A stretch of 33,116 nt of DNA from Mycocentrospora acerina. Lineage: Eukaryota; Ascomycota; Dothideomycetes; Pleosporales. Of the stretch, positions 12,201-21,363 are shown piece by piece. Numbering within the stretch: the stretch's first letter is position 1; the number at the start of each line of letters is the position of its first letter. The DNA is taken from positions 1 to 33,116 of the forward strand of contig JAKUHH010000208.1 in the NCBI GenBank assembly GCA_022701365.1, written 5' to 3'. Below the pieces are notes generated by a model. The model did not search any database. It was given only the letters and a program-made list of their open reading frames with translations, and was not told where the DNA came from. A program made the translations under genes and the position numbers.

Positions 12201-12328
12201 GGGCGGATCTCACCGCCTTGCTCGCACGGACCACCAAGATACTCTCCGAGGTTGAGCCGAACTCACCAATCCTAAAAATGGACCTGGAGATCTTGAAAAA
12301 CGTCAAACGACATTATAAACTAGGATGA
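9265..12328 (+). pseudogene. Zn2Cys6 fungal transcription factor with seven in-frame stops
   Basis: Six exons can be read in perfect phase: 9265-9605, 9654-11042, 11097-11231, 11282-11511, 11560-12061 and 12118-12328, totalling 936 codons with the stop. Introns are 48-56 nt with GTAAGT, GTCAGT or GTGAGT donors. The N-terminus carries a Zn2Cys6 DNA-binding cluster, Cys79, 82, 89, 95, 98 and 105 (C-x2-C-x6-C-x5-C-x2-C-x6-C), preceded by a basic stretch and followed by a coiled-coil-like dimerisation segment. The middle (about 10432-11511) matches the fungal regulator middle homology region, with landmarks such as PGMAYYAYATDIL and NQQGGNT. The reading frame is broken by stops at 9679, 10429, 10510, 10603, 10735, 10999 and 11463. 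Each is one C-to-T or G-to-A step from a sense codon expected there, and there are no frameshifts. Proteins of this kind are nuclear activators of nearby metabolic genes. This copy should not make a full-length protein. Confidence 0.9.
11412..11447 (+). repeat. Three 12-bp tandem copies inside a regulator exon
   Basis: CCTATGCTCATA, CCTATGCACATA and CCTATGCTCATA follow one another. The period is four codons, so the repeat encodes PMLI, PMHI, PMLI without disturbing the frame. It looks like local slippage within exon 4 of the regulator. Confidence 0.85.
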
Positions 12329-13403
12329 GTAGATGATTTGTGTGCTTGTAATATATTTCTTCGCACTGATCTTTCTTTGTAATGACTCCTTAACATTTGC
12401 AGGTTGCGATTAAGCGCATCTTTCTAGCTGGGCATGGTTCTCAGCGTGCATTCAATCGTGGGTGCTGCTTATTGTTATCCTCAAATGGAGAGATACTGCT
12501 AGTGAGTAGAATTCTACTTGTCATTTTCAAGACTGCATTGGTCAGTCTGGGTTCTTGGTAGGCGCGCTTTATTGTAGGACAGTAGAACGAGGCTGTCTAG
12601 TTTTGAACCAAAGAACAATATTTCCACAGGAAGATGGAGTATTTTGATTCTGGCATTGATTTTTAACAGACAGGCAGAGCTACAGACAGTCAATCTCTAC
12701 CTTCTTAGAGGAGAAGGTAAACTTGCTCTTCATGTACGAGAGCCCTCGTGGTATAGAAGGAAGTCTGGATTGGAGCGAGCAGCCTAGCGAATTGTTTCGC
12801 AGCTAATAGAGAAGTGGTGAGTGTTTGGTTCCATTATTAAGGTACGAGGCGTCTTACTGATAGCACTGATACCTTCTGCTAGCAATTTTGACCGCGAAAG
12901 TCGCTGTATACTACGAAGCTACTCGACAACTCGATCAAATACCTAGTTACCTAGCGAGACCATGATGTTTCTTGCTGTGTTAGCCTTGACAGCGTGCAAT
13001 CCAGATCAAAGTAGTATTTAGAGAAAGATCGACTTTCAAAACTGAGTAGGTGTAGGATATTGGCTCTACATACAAAAGAGACTACTGATGAATTTCAAAT
13101 AGGCCAGCGGCAGTGACCAAGCGTTCCCCCAAAACAAAATTGGCATAGCGTAACTGCATGCTACCTTTCCCTTAATCAGATATCTCGCACTGGATCAAAT
13201 GCCAGCTTTACTGGCACGGTGTTGTCTGACCGATTGTCTGGCGTTTCACTTCTACCGTGAAAAGTGGATTCCGTGACTTCAGAGGACGGTACGTTCACAT
13301 TGATAGGCTCATCAGAGGTGTCGAGGGCTGCGTGTGTTGCAGGCGAATCCCGTGACTTGTTGGATTGGGCTAGATTCTGTGAGTACTATTCAACGAACTA
13401 GTG
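12329..13403. other. Intergenic, no gene seen
   Basis: This lies between the 3' ends of the convergent regulator and the small minus-strand gene. It would hold both 3' untranslated regions. No ORF with a recognisable motif, and no clear repeat. Confidence 0.5.
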
Positions 13404-13807
13404 CTAGAGCGTATACAAACTTTTTGGATGGTTCAGGTTGCTAAGTGTTTTTTTCATGCGCCATTCTATGATTGTATTTTCGAGATCTGAAGTGGCTATT
13501 GTGAGGTTTCGTTTAGACAACTCGTTCTTTACTTGAGCGATAGTCTCGTCCTGTTCGTTGTCTTCGATATCTCGCCACACAACGCCTGGCTGTTTTAATT
13601 GGAGTTTTCTAGCGGCATTTAGAGCAATAGCCTGTATGAAAAGCATTAACTTTGTCGGCTAGAGATCCTCCGAGAGTTCAAACTGACCTTGAAGCGATTC
13701 CATTGTCTGTCATCAAAGCCAGTAGCCGCTTGGACCCCCTTTGCCGAATCCATTCCAGACATTCCGTAGGCTGCCCACTCTGGTGTGCAAGTGCTCGAGC
13801 CCCTCAT
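13404..13807 (-). CDS. Small spliced hypothetical protein, 115 residues
   Basis: On the minus strand, exon 1 (13807-13688, 40 codons) joins exon 2 (13631-13404, 75 codons plus TAG) in phase 0 across a 56-nt intron (13687-13632) with a GTCAGT donor and a CATACAG acceptor. Splicing removes the only break, and the spliced product has no internal stop. The start ATG has an A at -3 (GAAAAATG). The product begins MRGSSTCTPEWAAYG and contains FDDRQWNRFK directly before the junction. The second exon is a charged, helix-rich domain with a KNELSKRNL stretch. I do not recognise the family. No signal peptide or membrane segment is seen, so a soluble protein is likely. A CCAAT sequence lies about 45 bp upstream (13850-13854). 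It is one of few apparently intact genes among decayed neighbours. Confidence 0.65.
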
Positions 13808-14361
13808 TTTTCTGACGTTGCATGACTTTTCACTACCGAGACCGATTGACCAATCAAAGCGCTGTAGCTAGCGATAAGGAACATCGCCTGTGCAGGGCAA
13901 TGCTTGGTTGCTATCGCTTCTCATTTCGATGACCTGCGAAATGCGCGGTGAATTAAAAAATTCGCTTTATCGTCGCTCAATAGGGAGCAGGCTCGACAAG
14001 TTAAATTGTAGCAAATAGTCATTCTCGCTTTCGAGAATTGACAAGTTGAGCTGGGAGCTTTACATGATTCGAAAAGCAAGCCCCATGTAACCATTCACGA
14101 CACTGCAGCAATTATCCGCTAATCACTTGTGTGCTATGTGCCTTGCCGGTGATTCCTCGCACTGACACCACTGATCCCAGCCTGGTAATCCTGAGATCGT
14201 GTCAAAGACTACAAGTCAGTTGTCGCTTGAGCTCAGCGCTTTTGATTTTTGAAGCTTGAGCGATTACGGTTAGCGCTGAAACGTTACCTAGTGCGATCTG
14301 CGCCACTTGACCCATTTTTGGCCAGTGTCGGCTCGGCCGCTTACCCTTGACCATGGTCGGC
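13808..14361. other. Probable upstream region of the small minus-strand gene
   Basis: No gene is seen. The stretch holds a CCAAT box (13850-13854) and separates the 115-residue gene from the ACGTC array. A minus ORF at 14202-14417 is an artefact of that array reading through. Confidence 0.45.
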
Positions 14362-14420
14362 ACGTTCGCGACGTCTGCGACGTCTGCTACGTCCGTGACG
14401 TCCGTAACGTCCGTCACATC
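14362..14420. repeat. 9-bp-period ACGTC array, possible bZIP site cluster
   Basis: ACGT-core units start at 14362, 14371, 14380, 14389, 14398, 14407 and 14416, exactly 9 bp apart. The five central ones are ACGTC, the first is ACGTT and the last ACATC. One forms TGACGTC (14396-14402), a near-complete CRE/ATF site. The array sits about 560-610 bp upstream of the 115-residue minus-strand gene. ATF/CREB-type bZIP proteins bind ACGT cores, so a regulatory role is possible, but a plain minisatellite is equally consistent. Confidence 0.6.
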
Positions 14421-14950
14421 AGTGTTGGTGGTGTCGCCACTGAGTTGGTCAGCGACTGCTTTGTGCAGCGATGGGCCCGGCTAAATTACGGGGAACTTTC
14501 CACAAATCCCTCAAACTGACCGGGTCGCAAGACAGGGAGCTAAGCCTGTGTTCGCAGAGGGCTCGCCCTGCACTCCAGAGACACAATCCTCGCTCAAGCC
14601 AGAAGTTGCGATGACTGTTCAGCGCAGCTGGCTAATTTCGTGCATAGTTAGTTCGGTTTTTAGTGTGGTTGCCACACAATCAATCTTTCTCTCATTTCAC
14701 AGCAAATGACTTGTGAGCAGACAATCCTCCAAGTATGAGCTTCAAATCATAGCAAGATATGTTGGCGCGCAGTGACTACATTTAAAAAAAAAGAGACTAC
14801 GACGACGACGAACTACAACATTATATTGAGTCTTTAGAGCTAGCTAGTTTTGATCGAAATGGCTATCTACAAAAAGTACCAAGAGACAGCTACGTGTATT
14901 GTTTCGCGAGCGGTTGATCTCACACGACAGTTGACGAAAGAATCTGTAGG
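14421..14950. other. Intergenic between array and permease 3' end
   Basis: No supported gene. The stretch contains an A-rich tract near 14785 followed by GAC triplets (about 14799-14811) and the 3' flank of the minus-strand permease. Confidence 0.45.
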
Positions 14951-14998
14951 TCTGCAACATATGACTTCATGCTGTCTGCAAATATATGACTTCATGCT
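14951..14998. repeat. 24-bp tandem duplication covering the permease stop codon
   Basis: Two near-identical 24-bp units (14951-14974 and 14975-14998) each contain ATATGACTTCATGCT. The second unit includes the TGA stop of the minus-strand permease (14992-14994), so the duplication abuts the end of that coding sequence. Confidence 0.75.
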
Positions 14999-16844
14999 AG
15001 AGCAACAGGAAACTCGGTCTTTCCACCTTTTGCAGTAATACTAGTTAATGCCAGAGAGCGTTGCGAATCTACGTCAATCTCTGGCACAATGTAGCTGTGC
15101 TTCCCGGACCCGTAATAGTAGAGAAAAGAGAAAACTACAAGAGACCCAAAAATGACAATACTCCAATTCATACTTGCCAGGTCTGGGTTTGGCGCAGAAG
15201 GGAAGAGACAGAAAACAAACGCCACAGACAAGAATGACAAGCCGACGATGTTTACCACAACTCCATATGTGCCAAGGCTGAATGGACTATCAGGGAGCAG
15301 TTGACCTCGGCATCGCTTGTCTAGCATGCATCCGATAGCTATGATATAGGACGAGAGAAGACCAACCTGTCCTAAAGAGGTAATGACGTTGAATGCGATG
15401 GTTGAGGCGATGTTAATTAAAGATAGAAGAACTGTTATACAAAGTGTGAGGATCACAGAGTTGACAGGAATTTTGGTGTCAGGACGTAACTAGCGATAAT
15501 ATTAGTCGAAGTTGCTTTTTATCAAATCAGACTGACTTACAGAGCCAAAGAACTTCGAGCACGGGATGCCGTTATCGCGAGCGAAGGCAAAGACCTGACG
15601 CGATGTGGTGGTATTTTGATTGACTGCGCAAGACAAGAGCATGAAGCAATGAATTGCGACCAAAAATGACGTTCCTAGGGCCGACTCGTTTGCGTTGAGC
15701 ACAACTTGAATCCACGGTTGGCCTAATCTTGTTTCGAGGAGAGCGCGTGTGTCAACTCCTAGTGTCGACATGATCGTAACAAGCATGATGAAGCCCATTA
15801 TGTAGTTCCCCAAGGCTGCACCTACCATAGCCTTTGGAATGTTCAACTTGGGCTTTTTCGTTTCTTCAGACAGATGGGAAATAGAGTCAGAACCTATCAA
15901 CGTCACGATAGGACCTAGGATTCCAACCAGTGAAGCAACAAACTTGCTGCCCCAACCACTGTTATCTTCGAAGTTGGTCTATACAAGTTTAGGGTCTGAG
16001 CGAGGGCCCATGACCCACAGCACCACTATGAATACGAAGAACCCGAATACATGAATAACGAATGCAAATCCCTCTGCTGATGGAAGCTTATTTAAAAACC
16101 ACACGTTCCAGAGAATGGCGAAAATGGCAACAGAGATCATGCAGAGAGTGGTGTGCCATGGCTGAATGACGTAGGATTGCTGGTTCAATGCAATGAGGCT
16201 TAAGATCGATTGAGCCGCTGCAAGGCAGGTGGTTGCATTGGCTGCTTGCCAACCGATGACACTCATCCAACCTGGGAAATTCGGTGAGCTGAGTGAGTCT
16301 ACAGTCAGGATGGGAATGGAACTAACCAGCCAAGTAACTCAAGATTTTTCGATATTCTGAGCGTGCGGTCATGGCCGTCCAATGATATTGGCCTCTGCAA
16401 GTTGGCCACCTGGAGATAATCGGTTAATGGTCGCCTGATGACGGTGAGTTCAGTTTCCACTAACATAGATGCCAATTCCGCCATAGAAAGTACAACGGGA
16501 AACATGCTGAAGCATACGACAACAAACATCCAGATACCACTGGCAGTACCTCCATTACTCAAAGGGATGCTTATTGTGCTGTATGAAGCCTGTCAGAGTG
16601 GAGAAAGTTGAATAGACAGCAGCAATACATACGTCAACACGTATTCCCATGTACAGGCCAGAGTAACGGCGAAGCCAATGACTGTCCAGAAATCAAAAAT
16701 TCTCTGGCTCACATCATTTCAGTGCATCATCTTGATATGGAGAATGAACTTTATACTCACCATCATCTCTGACAGCCTGCCATTTTCTCTTCCAGTCTCT
16801 ATATCCTGCTGCGCAGAGACTCCATCTCTGGAATTGTGAGCCAT
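14992..16844 (-). pseudogene. GABA/choline-type amino-acid permease (APC family), one nonsense codon
   Basis: Six phase-consistent exons on the minus strand: 16844-16761, 16703-16633, 16578-16465, 16409-16327, 16271-15541 and 15489-14992. Introns are 51-57 nt with GTGAGT, GTATGT, GTTAGT or GTAAGT donors. The product is 526 residues, the usual size for fungal GABA/amino-acid permeases of the APC superfamily, polytopic proton-coupled importers. Recognisable blocks in order are TWEYVLT and NGGTASG (membrane segment 1 region), MAELASM, GQYHWTAM, YLAGWMSV, SHLSEETKKP with PKAM, and VFAFARDNGIPCSKFFGS. Codon 215 is TAG (15979-15981), where relatives continue into TNFEDNSGWGS. One TGG-to-TAG or CAG-to-TAG change explains it, and no frameshift is needed. 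Transport substrate cannot be read from sequence. It could also be a functional allele with a sequencing error, since this is the only lesion I see. Confidence 0.88.
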
Positions 16845-17078
16845 AGGTTGCTTGTCGATTTCAGATATGGCTTTGTCTGAAAAGCCTATTTCAGATGTTG
16901 TAAAAGTTTGAGAGAAAATGTATAGTCAGGCGAGCGCAGTGAAAGGCGAGCACGAAGAAATAAGGGAGTCTACGTTCTGAGGAATCTCTCTCTTATTCGT
17001 CTAGCAGAGTACCCCTTTTGCCACACTGCCTAATTGCGCTCCCAAGAAAGTCTTGGATAGGGTACGCTGCAGGAGCTT
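16845..17078. other. Upstream region of the permease
   Basis: Short region between the permease start and the dehydratase-like fragment, both on the minus strand. No ORF and no clear operator is seen. Confidence 0.4.
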
Positions 17079-17210
17079 CTAGCCGAAAAGACTGATAAAG
17101 CCAACAGCTGCATCGATGTTAATGTTGCCGCCAGATATTAAGACGCTAGTTTGAAATCCCGAAGAAGTCAGATCGGGGTACAACGCCGCAAGCGCCTCTG
17201 TGAAATTACA
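17079..17210 (-). pseudogene. C-terminal fragment resembling a PLP-dependent serine/threonine dehydratase
   Basis: The minus-strand frame ending in TAG at 17079 encodes about 43 residues containing ALAALYPDL and then VLISGGNINIDA just before the end. Serine/threonine dehydratases of PLP fold type II typically end with an alanine-rich segment, a short strand and SGGN(I/V), so I read this as their C-terminus. An ORF continues upstream to 17285, but I recognise nothing there, and the catalytic lysine domain is missing. It lies about 230 bp upstream of the permease on the same strand. The match rests on one motif, so a chance resemblance is possible. Confidence 0.42.
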
Positions 17211-17663
17211 GAGCCGCTGTACGCGGAAGAAGACTCCACTGCCGTGTGATACCCTTGCTGACGTGTGCCAACTTAGCGCTTGCATATTGTGAATCTTTAG
17301 CCGTAAAATCCTGCGGAACTGCCAATATACCGAGGGAGTGTTTCAAACGCTAAGGTGATGGGGGGCCTTGTCCAGTGCCACGAACCACAACACGAGTCAT
17401 GGTGGATATGTGGCAGAAAGTTCGTACGCGAGGTATGGACGACGCAACTCAATTAGGAAAGTGGCCGTAGTTCCTATCATAAGTGAATGATTGCAAAGGA
17501 ATCATGTTTATAAATGTGAAGCCACATTCTTGTTCCTTAGAATGAGACTAATTTCCTTAATCCAGGTATTAAACCACATCTATAAGCAACGTTGATGAGA
17601 TCCAATTGACCTCTGCAGCGTTTTGCAATAATACTGTCTTTTCTCTCTACACGGCTAATCAAA
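17211..17663. other. Intergenic, promoter side of the rhodopsin-domain gene
   Basis: No gene recognised. It holds the upstream region of the plus-strand gene at 17664; the last 30 bases are pyrimidine-rich, as is common before fungal start codons. Confidence 0.4.
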
Positions 17664-19013
17664 ATGCCTCCAACTTCATCGCATCAAGCATTAACATCTG
17701 AGAACCGGTTTGCGCGCTACACAGTAGACGATCATAGCGCTCCTATCTGGATTGCCTCCCTTCTTTCGCCTGTCGTTGCTCTCTGCATACTGGCAGTTCG
17801 ACTGGGGTTCGTGAAGAGGGGTCGATACCGATGGGACGATTATTCTCTCATCATGGCATATGTACGTACAGATCGATCTCTGCTACCAGAATCATTGCTG
17901 GTATGAAGTCAACTGATTATGGTGTAGGTTCCTAGCTTTGGGATGTGGATATCTTTGTTTATTTCGCTTCAAAATGGTCTTGGGAAATCGTTAAGGCTGC
18001 TAAGCACTGCTGAGATATCACGAATGCAGAAAGTGAGTAGTAAATGGATTCATGTGCAACTGTTGCTATCCATGTTGCACTGACTAACAACGTTGTTAGA
18101 CATTTCATGCAAGCCATATACTTCTCTATTTTGCTCTATCTCTATCAAAAAGCTCTGCGTTACTTCTCATCTGGACTACGTTTCGAAGGGCACATCGAGT
18201 TCCAGTAGTGGTGATTTGCACTATGCTTCTTGTTATCATCTGGTTCCTGCTGAGCTTTTTTGGACTTATCTCAATTTGTGCATACGATCGTATGCTCTCC
18301 AATCCTAATGGCCTATCCAATCTTTACCAAGTACGCACTCACTAATTTAGTTAACTTTGTTCTTGCGAATTGTTTACTTTTCAAGATGTGTTCAACGCTG
18401 ACACATTCAATAGAACTTCTTGATCGTAATTACTGGTGGTGATATGCTGACTGAGCTCTTCATCCTGATTATACCTTTGCCGGCGATTTGGGAGCTCAAG
18501 ATGAAGAGAAGCGCAAAGATCCTGGATATGTCAGCGTTCTGTTCCAGGATACTGTAAGCTTCAAACTTACTCCTATCCAACACTGGAGAGAGAATACTGA
18601 CTGTGAGCCTGTGTAGAAATATAATCGCCTCTGTTATGCACCTCCTAGCCTCTTCCAAGTTTATTAAGCATAGCCAGCAGTCTACAGAAATAGTGCCTAC
18701 GATAGTGTGGCAGCTTGTTCTTTTGACCTGTAACTTGGCATCAGCAACTCCTTCATTCAAGAATTTCACCGAGAAATTCAAGACTGGGGGACTGTATAAC
18801 CAGGGAGATGTTCTCGCGTCAAACTGTACTCCGATGAAGTCACTTTCAACAAACAAATCGAACAGACCAGCAGAACAGAGCTGTATGAATTTTGAAGTTC
18901 AAGAGGCGTCACTTGACCTCGGTGATAGTTCAGGCTGTCGATCTGATGACAACAATGAAAACCGCTGTCTGTCTTTAGGGAGCACTGGTTCTGAGCAGGA
19001 ATTAGTGCATTGA
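17664..19013 (+). CDS. Rhodopsin-domain (SAT4/PTH11-like) integral membrane protein, intact
   Basis: Five exons join in phase: 17664-17861, 17928-18032, 18100-18330, 18414-18553 and 18617-19013. Introns are 63-83 nt with CTAAC/CTGAC-type branch points. The 356-residue product has no internal stop. It fits the fungal rhodopsin-domain family (seven-helix, GPCR-like proteins of the plasma membrane): a first helix after VDDHSAPIWIA, the YRWDDY motif before helix 2, NGLGKSLRLLS in the loop, LSLSKSSALLL in helix 3, and DMLTELFILIIPLPAIWELKM in two adjoining parts around helix 5-6. VPTIVWQLV leads into the last helix. A polar, acidic tail of about 90 residues follows and should face the cytoplasm. 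Family members sense surface or chemical cues in some plant pathogens, but most have no known ligand. There is no CFEM Cys domain. Exon 4's acceptor (18411-18413) was chosen because the earlier AAG gives stops. Confidence 0.87.
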
Positions 19014-20704
19014 GACAAGAAGTCTTTGAGAAAAACACAAAGTGCATAATCAAGGTGCAAATCACGTTCAGCTAGTTTCTAGTCAAGGCGTAGGCCGCTC
19101 ATTGCTCGCATGTAAAATACGAATATCTGTGTCAGCTTCCTTGGAAGTGATACGATGCTATTTGAACTTTGCCTATACGTGTTTTCGAATTTGCAAAAAC
19201 AGAGCGATAGTGATTCTGCTAATCATCATCAAAGACGTTATGTAGTTTTCAATTACTGTTCCATAAGCAGCATTCCCATGTTTACGTCTGAATTTAGACT
19301 TGGATTAAAAGATCAGAATAGCTGTTTCTGTGGAGTCATCCTCCGGATAGGCCTATACTATGATAGCAGCAAGAGGAAGACCTAAGGAGTGTCTCAAGAG
19401 TGAGAAAGAAGTGAATTGTAAGTAGATTGGCGTTTTTCAATTAATTGATGTCGCGCGGAGCAAATTAGTCCACTAGCTCAAGCTGCAAGAAATCAATTGG
19501 TCTCTGGCTATTTGACAGATGAGATATAGATTTACTCCTCCAGAAATATGCGCTGTGCTAAAGCAATTCACGATTAAAAAGCGTATTTCAAAGCGCAAAA
19601 TTTCTCAAAGAGGTTGAGTGATTCATTCCTGACACTGCTGCGGACTGCCTTGGGATAACATGAAAGACTTCCATACTCGTGCAAGCTAGATTGACGTCTC
19701 TCTCTATGCGGCAAAAAAAAACGGGGAGCTAAAGAAAACTAACGAGAGAGCAAGGGTCGCGTCTAACTTTACATAATATGTTCTTTAAACAGGATACACC
19801 GGAAATAGTTCATCTGGTGGGTTGGTAACTGATTTATCATACTATGTATGATAATGCGGCGTATTTGAACTCATAGACTCTGGTTCATTTTCTCAGCACA
19901 CTGGATTTTACGCTACGTAGGGAGAACGTTGAATGAAAATTTTCAGATAGACCAGATATAAATCAGAAAATTCAATTTTAGACAATAGATTTGAACTCCA
20001 CCATTACATGTAAAAGCTTGTAGTTTGCCAAGAAAGACGTATAACAATCATACGATAATTCTTAGTATAATGACAAGCTTATAAATTCAAAATCTGTGAA
20101 TGTCTAATCGCTACTACTGGATTTTTTCTTTATTGTTACAACTTCTTTAACAGGTGACTAGACTTGTGTATGCTACGACAAAAACAAGTGAGTTTAACGA
20201 AGAACGACTAAATAGTTACTGGATACAAGCTGTAAATCATAGTATCGACTGTCGTCTTATTCTTAGCGTGATTCTGTTCAACTTGCTTTGCTATCATGAA
20301 AAGTCAATAGAGTTGCGCAAGGTCACTTGGTTTACTGGCTAGCGACTTGGTTGAGCATCTGCATGACAACATGGAAAGTGCATCGGCTGTAGTAAAGCAG
20401 CGACCAAATACTAGTAGAGAAGGCTTATATAAGGGGAATGAGCAGCAGCTGTCAATTAATCAGACTAATAAGACATAGAAAATCTCCATATTTCCTTTCA
20501 GTTGGCTGAGCAAGATCTTCATTTTCTCCGCCTACTTACCCTACGCGTGTCGCAAAAAAAGGTGCAAACGATGTGCTTGTGTGAACTTCGAAATGAGTTT
20601 CACTGTTGAATGGACAAAGTGGGATTTTTTGAGATTTAAGACTGCATTTAGGGGAGCTACTCTGAAAAATTGAGTAAAAAAGTCGTTTTTCGTTCTTGAA
20701 AAAA
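19014..20704. other. Intergenic with an orphan TATA-like promoter
   Basis: No supported gene; ORFs of 62-76 codons carry no motif. A canonical TATATAAGG lies at 20426-20434, followed by a CT-rich stretch (20490-20545), which together resemble a fungal core promoter. No ORF follows before the MITE at 20705. Confidence 0.45.
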
Positions 20705-20943
20705 TAATATCCCTCCCTGTGTGGCGGAAAACTTAGTGTGCCGGAAATGACTAATCAGATCATGAGGATCACGGATTTATCGCCATAATATTCCCTTCAA
20801 AGTCACCACAGCTAAGAGAAGTAATACTCGAAGCCAGTAGCAGGCTGATCAAGGTTATTCTATTTATATGGTTACCTTAAAATATTGTATTTGTTGTTAT
20901 TTTCTGGCACAAAGGGTTTTCCGGCACACAAGGAGGGATGTTA
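20705..20943. mobile_element. MITE-like foldback element, 239 bp (copy 1)
   Basis: The ends form inverted repeats of about 43 bp. The left arm begins TAATATCCCTCCCTGTGTGG and the reverse complement of the right arm begins TAACATCCCTCCTTGTGTGC. Both arms go on to GCGGAAAAC/CCGGAAAAC and then GTGCC(G/A)GAAA. Outermost TA on both sides fits the TA duplication of Tc1/mariner-type elements. There is no coding capacity. Arm mismatches are largely C/T and G/A transitions. Confidence 0.82.
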
Positions 20944-21363
20944 TAGAACAAAGCATGTCAACAAAGAATTCAAGCTCTTATCTTACAAAAGTATTGAGTT
21001 GAATTCTATTCGTTATTTTTTTGTTTACGCAAGACACGACAACGTCCACTTCTAGGCCTATGCGTACGCATTATAATATAAATTCACTGCTGTCTAGGTC
21101 CTGTGACGAAATTGAGTCTTGCTTGATGAAGACTGGCACTAGTAGCTAATGTCGCTTCACAACAAGGCAAAGATCTAGCAAATGACTTAGCAATGCAGAC
21201 AAAGGCGCTAAAATCAGGCCACTTAAAATTCTCAGACAGGCTGGCATGGATAAATGCTTGCTTTACGGCTTGGCCGCATTTGAGTTCGGACCACCCTGGC
21301 ACATTACGCGATCATGTTTTTAACTACCCGTGACAGTTCAGTCATGCACCTCCAACGCTAAAG
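20944..21363. other. Intergenic before the hypothetical two-exon gene
   Basis: A minus ORF at 21084-21302 has no recognisable motif and is probably chance. The stretch would contain the promoter of the gene at 21364; no clear TATA box is seen. Confidence 0.4.

Noticed and set aside
14202..14417. Minus ORF beginning with TDV/ADV repeats
   Set aside because: The repeats are simply the 9-bp ACGTC array read in frame; the remainder has no motif and no second line of support.
16381..16420. Apparent 14-bp insertion with a GGCCAA duplication in the permease, like a transposon footprint
   Set aside because: Placing a 55-nt intron at 16410-16464 (GTTAGT...CTCCAG) makes the frame continuous, so no insertion is needed.
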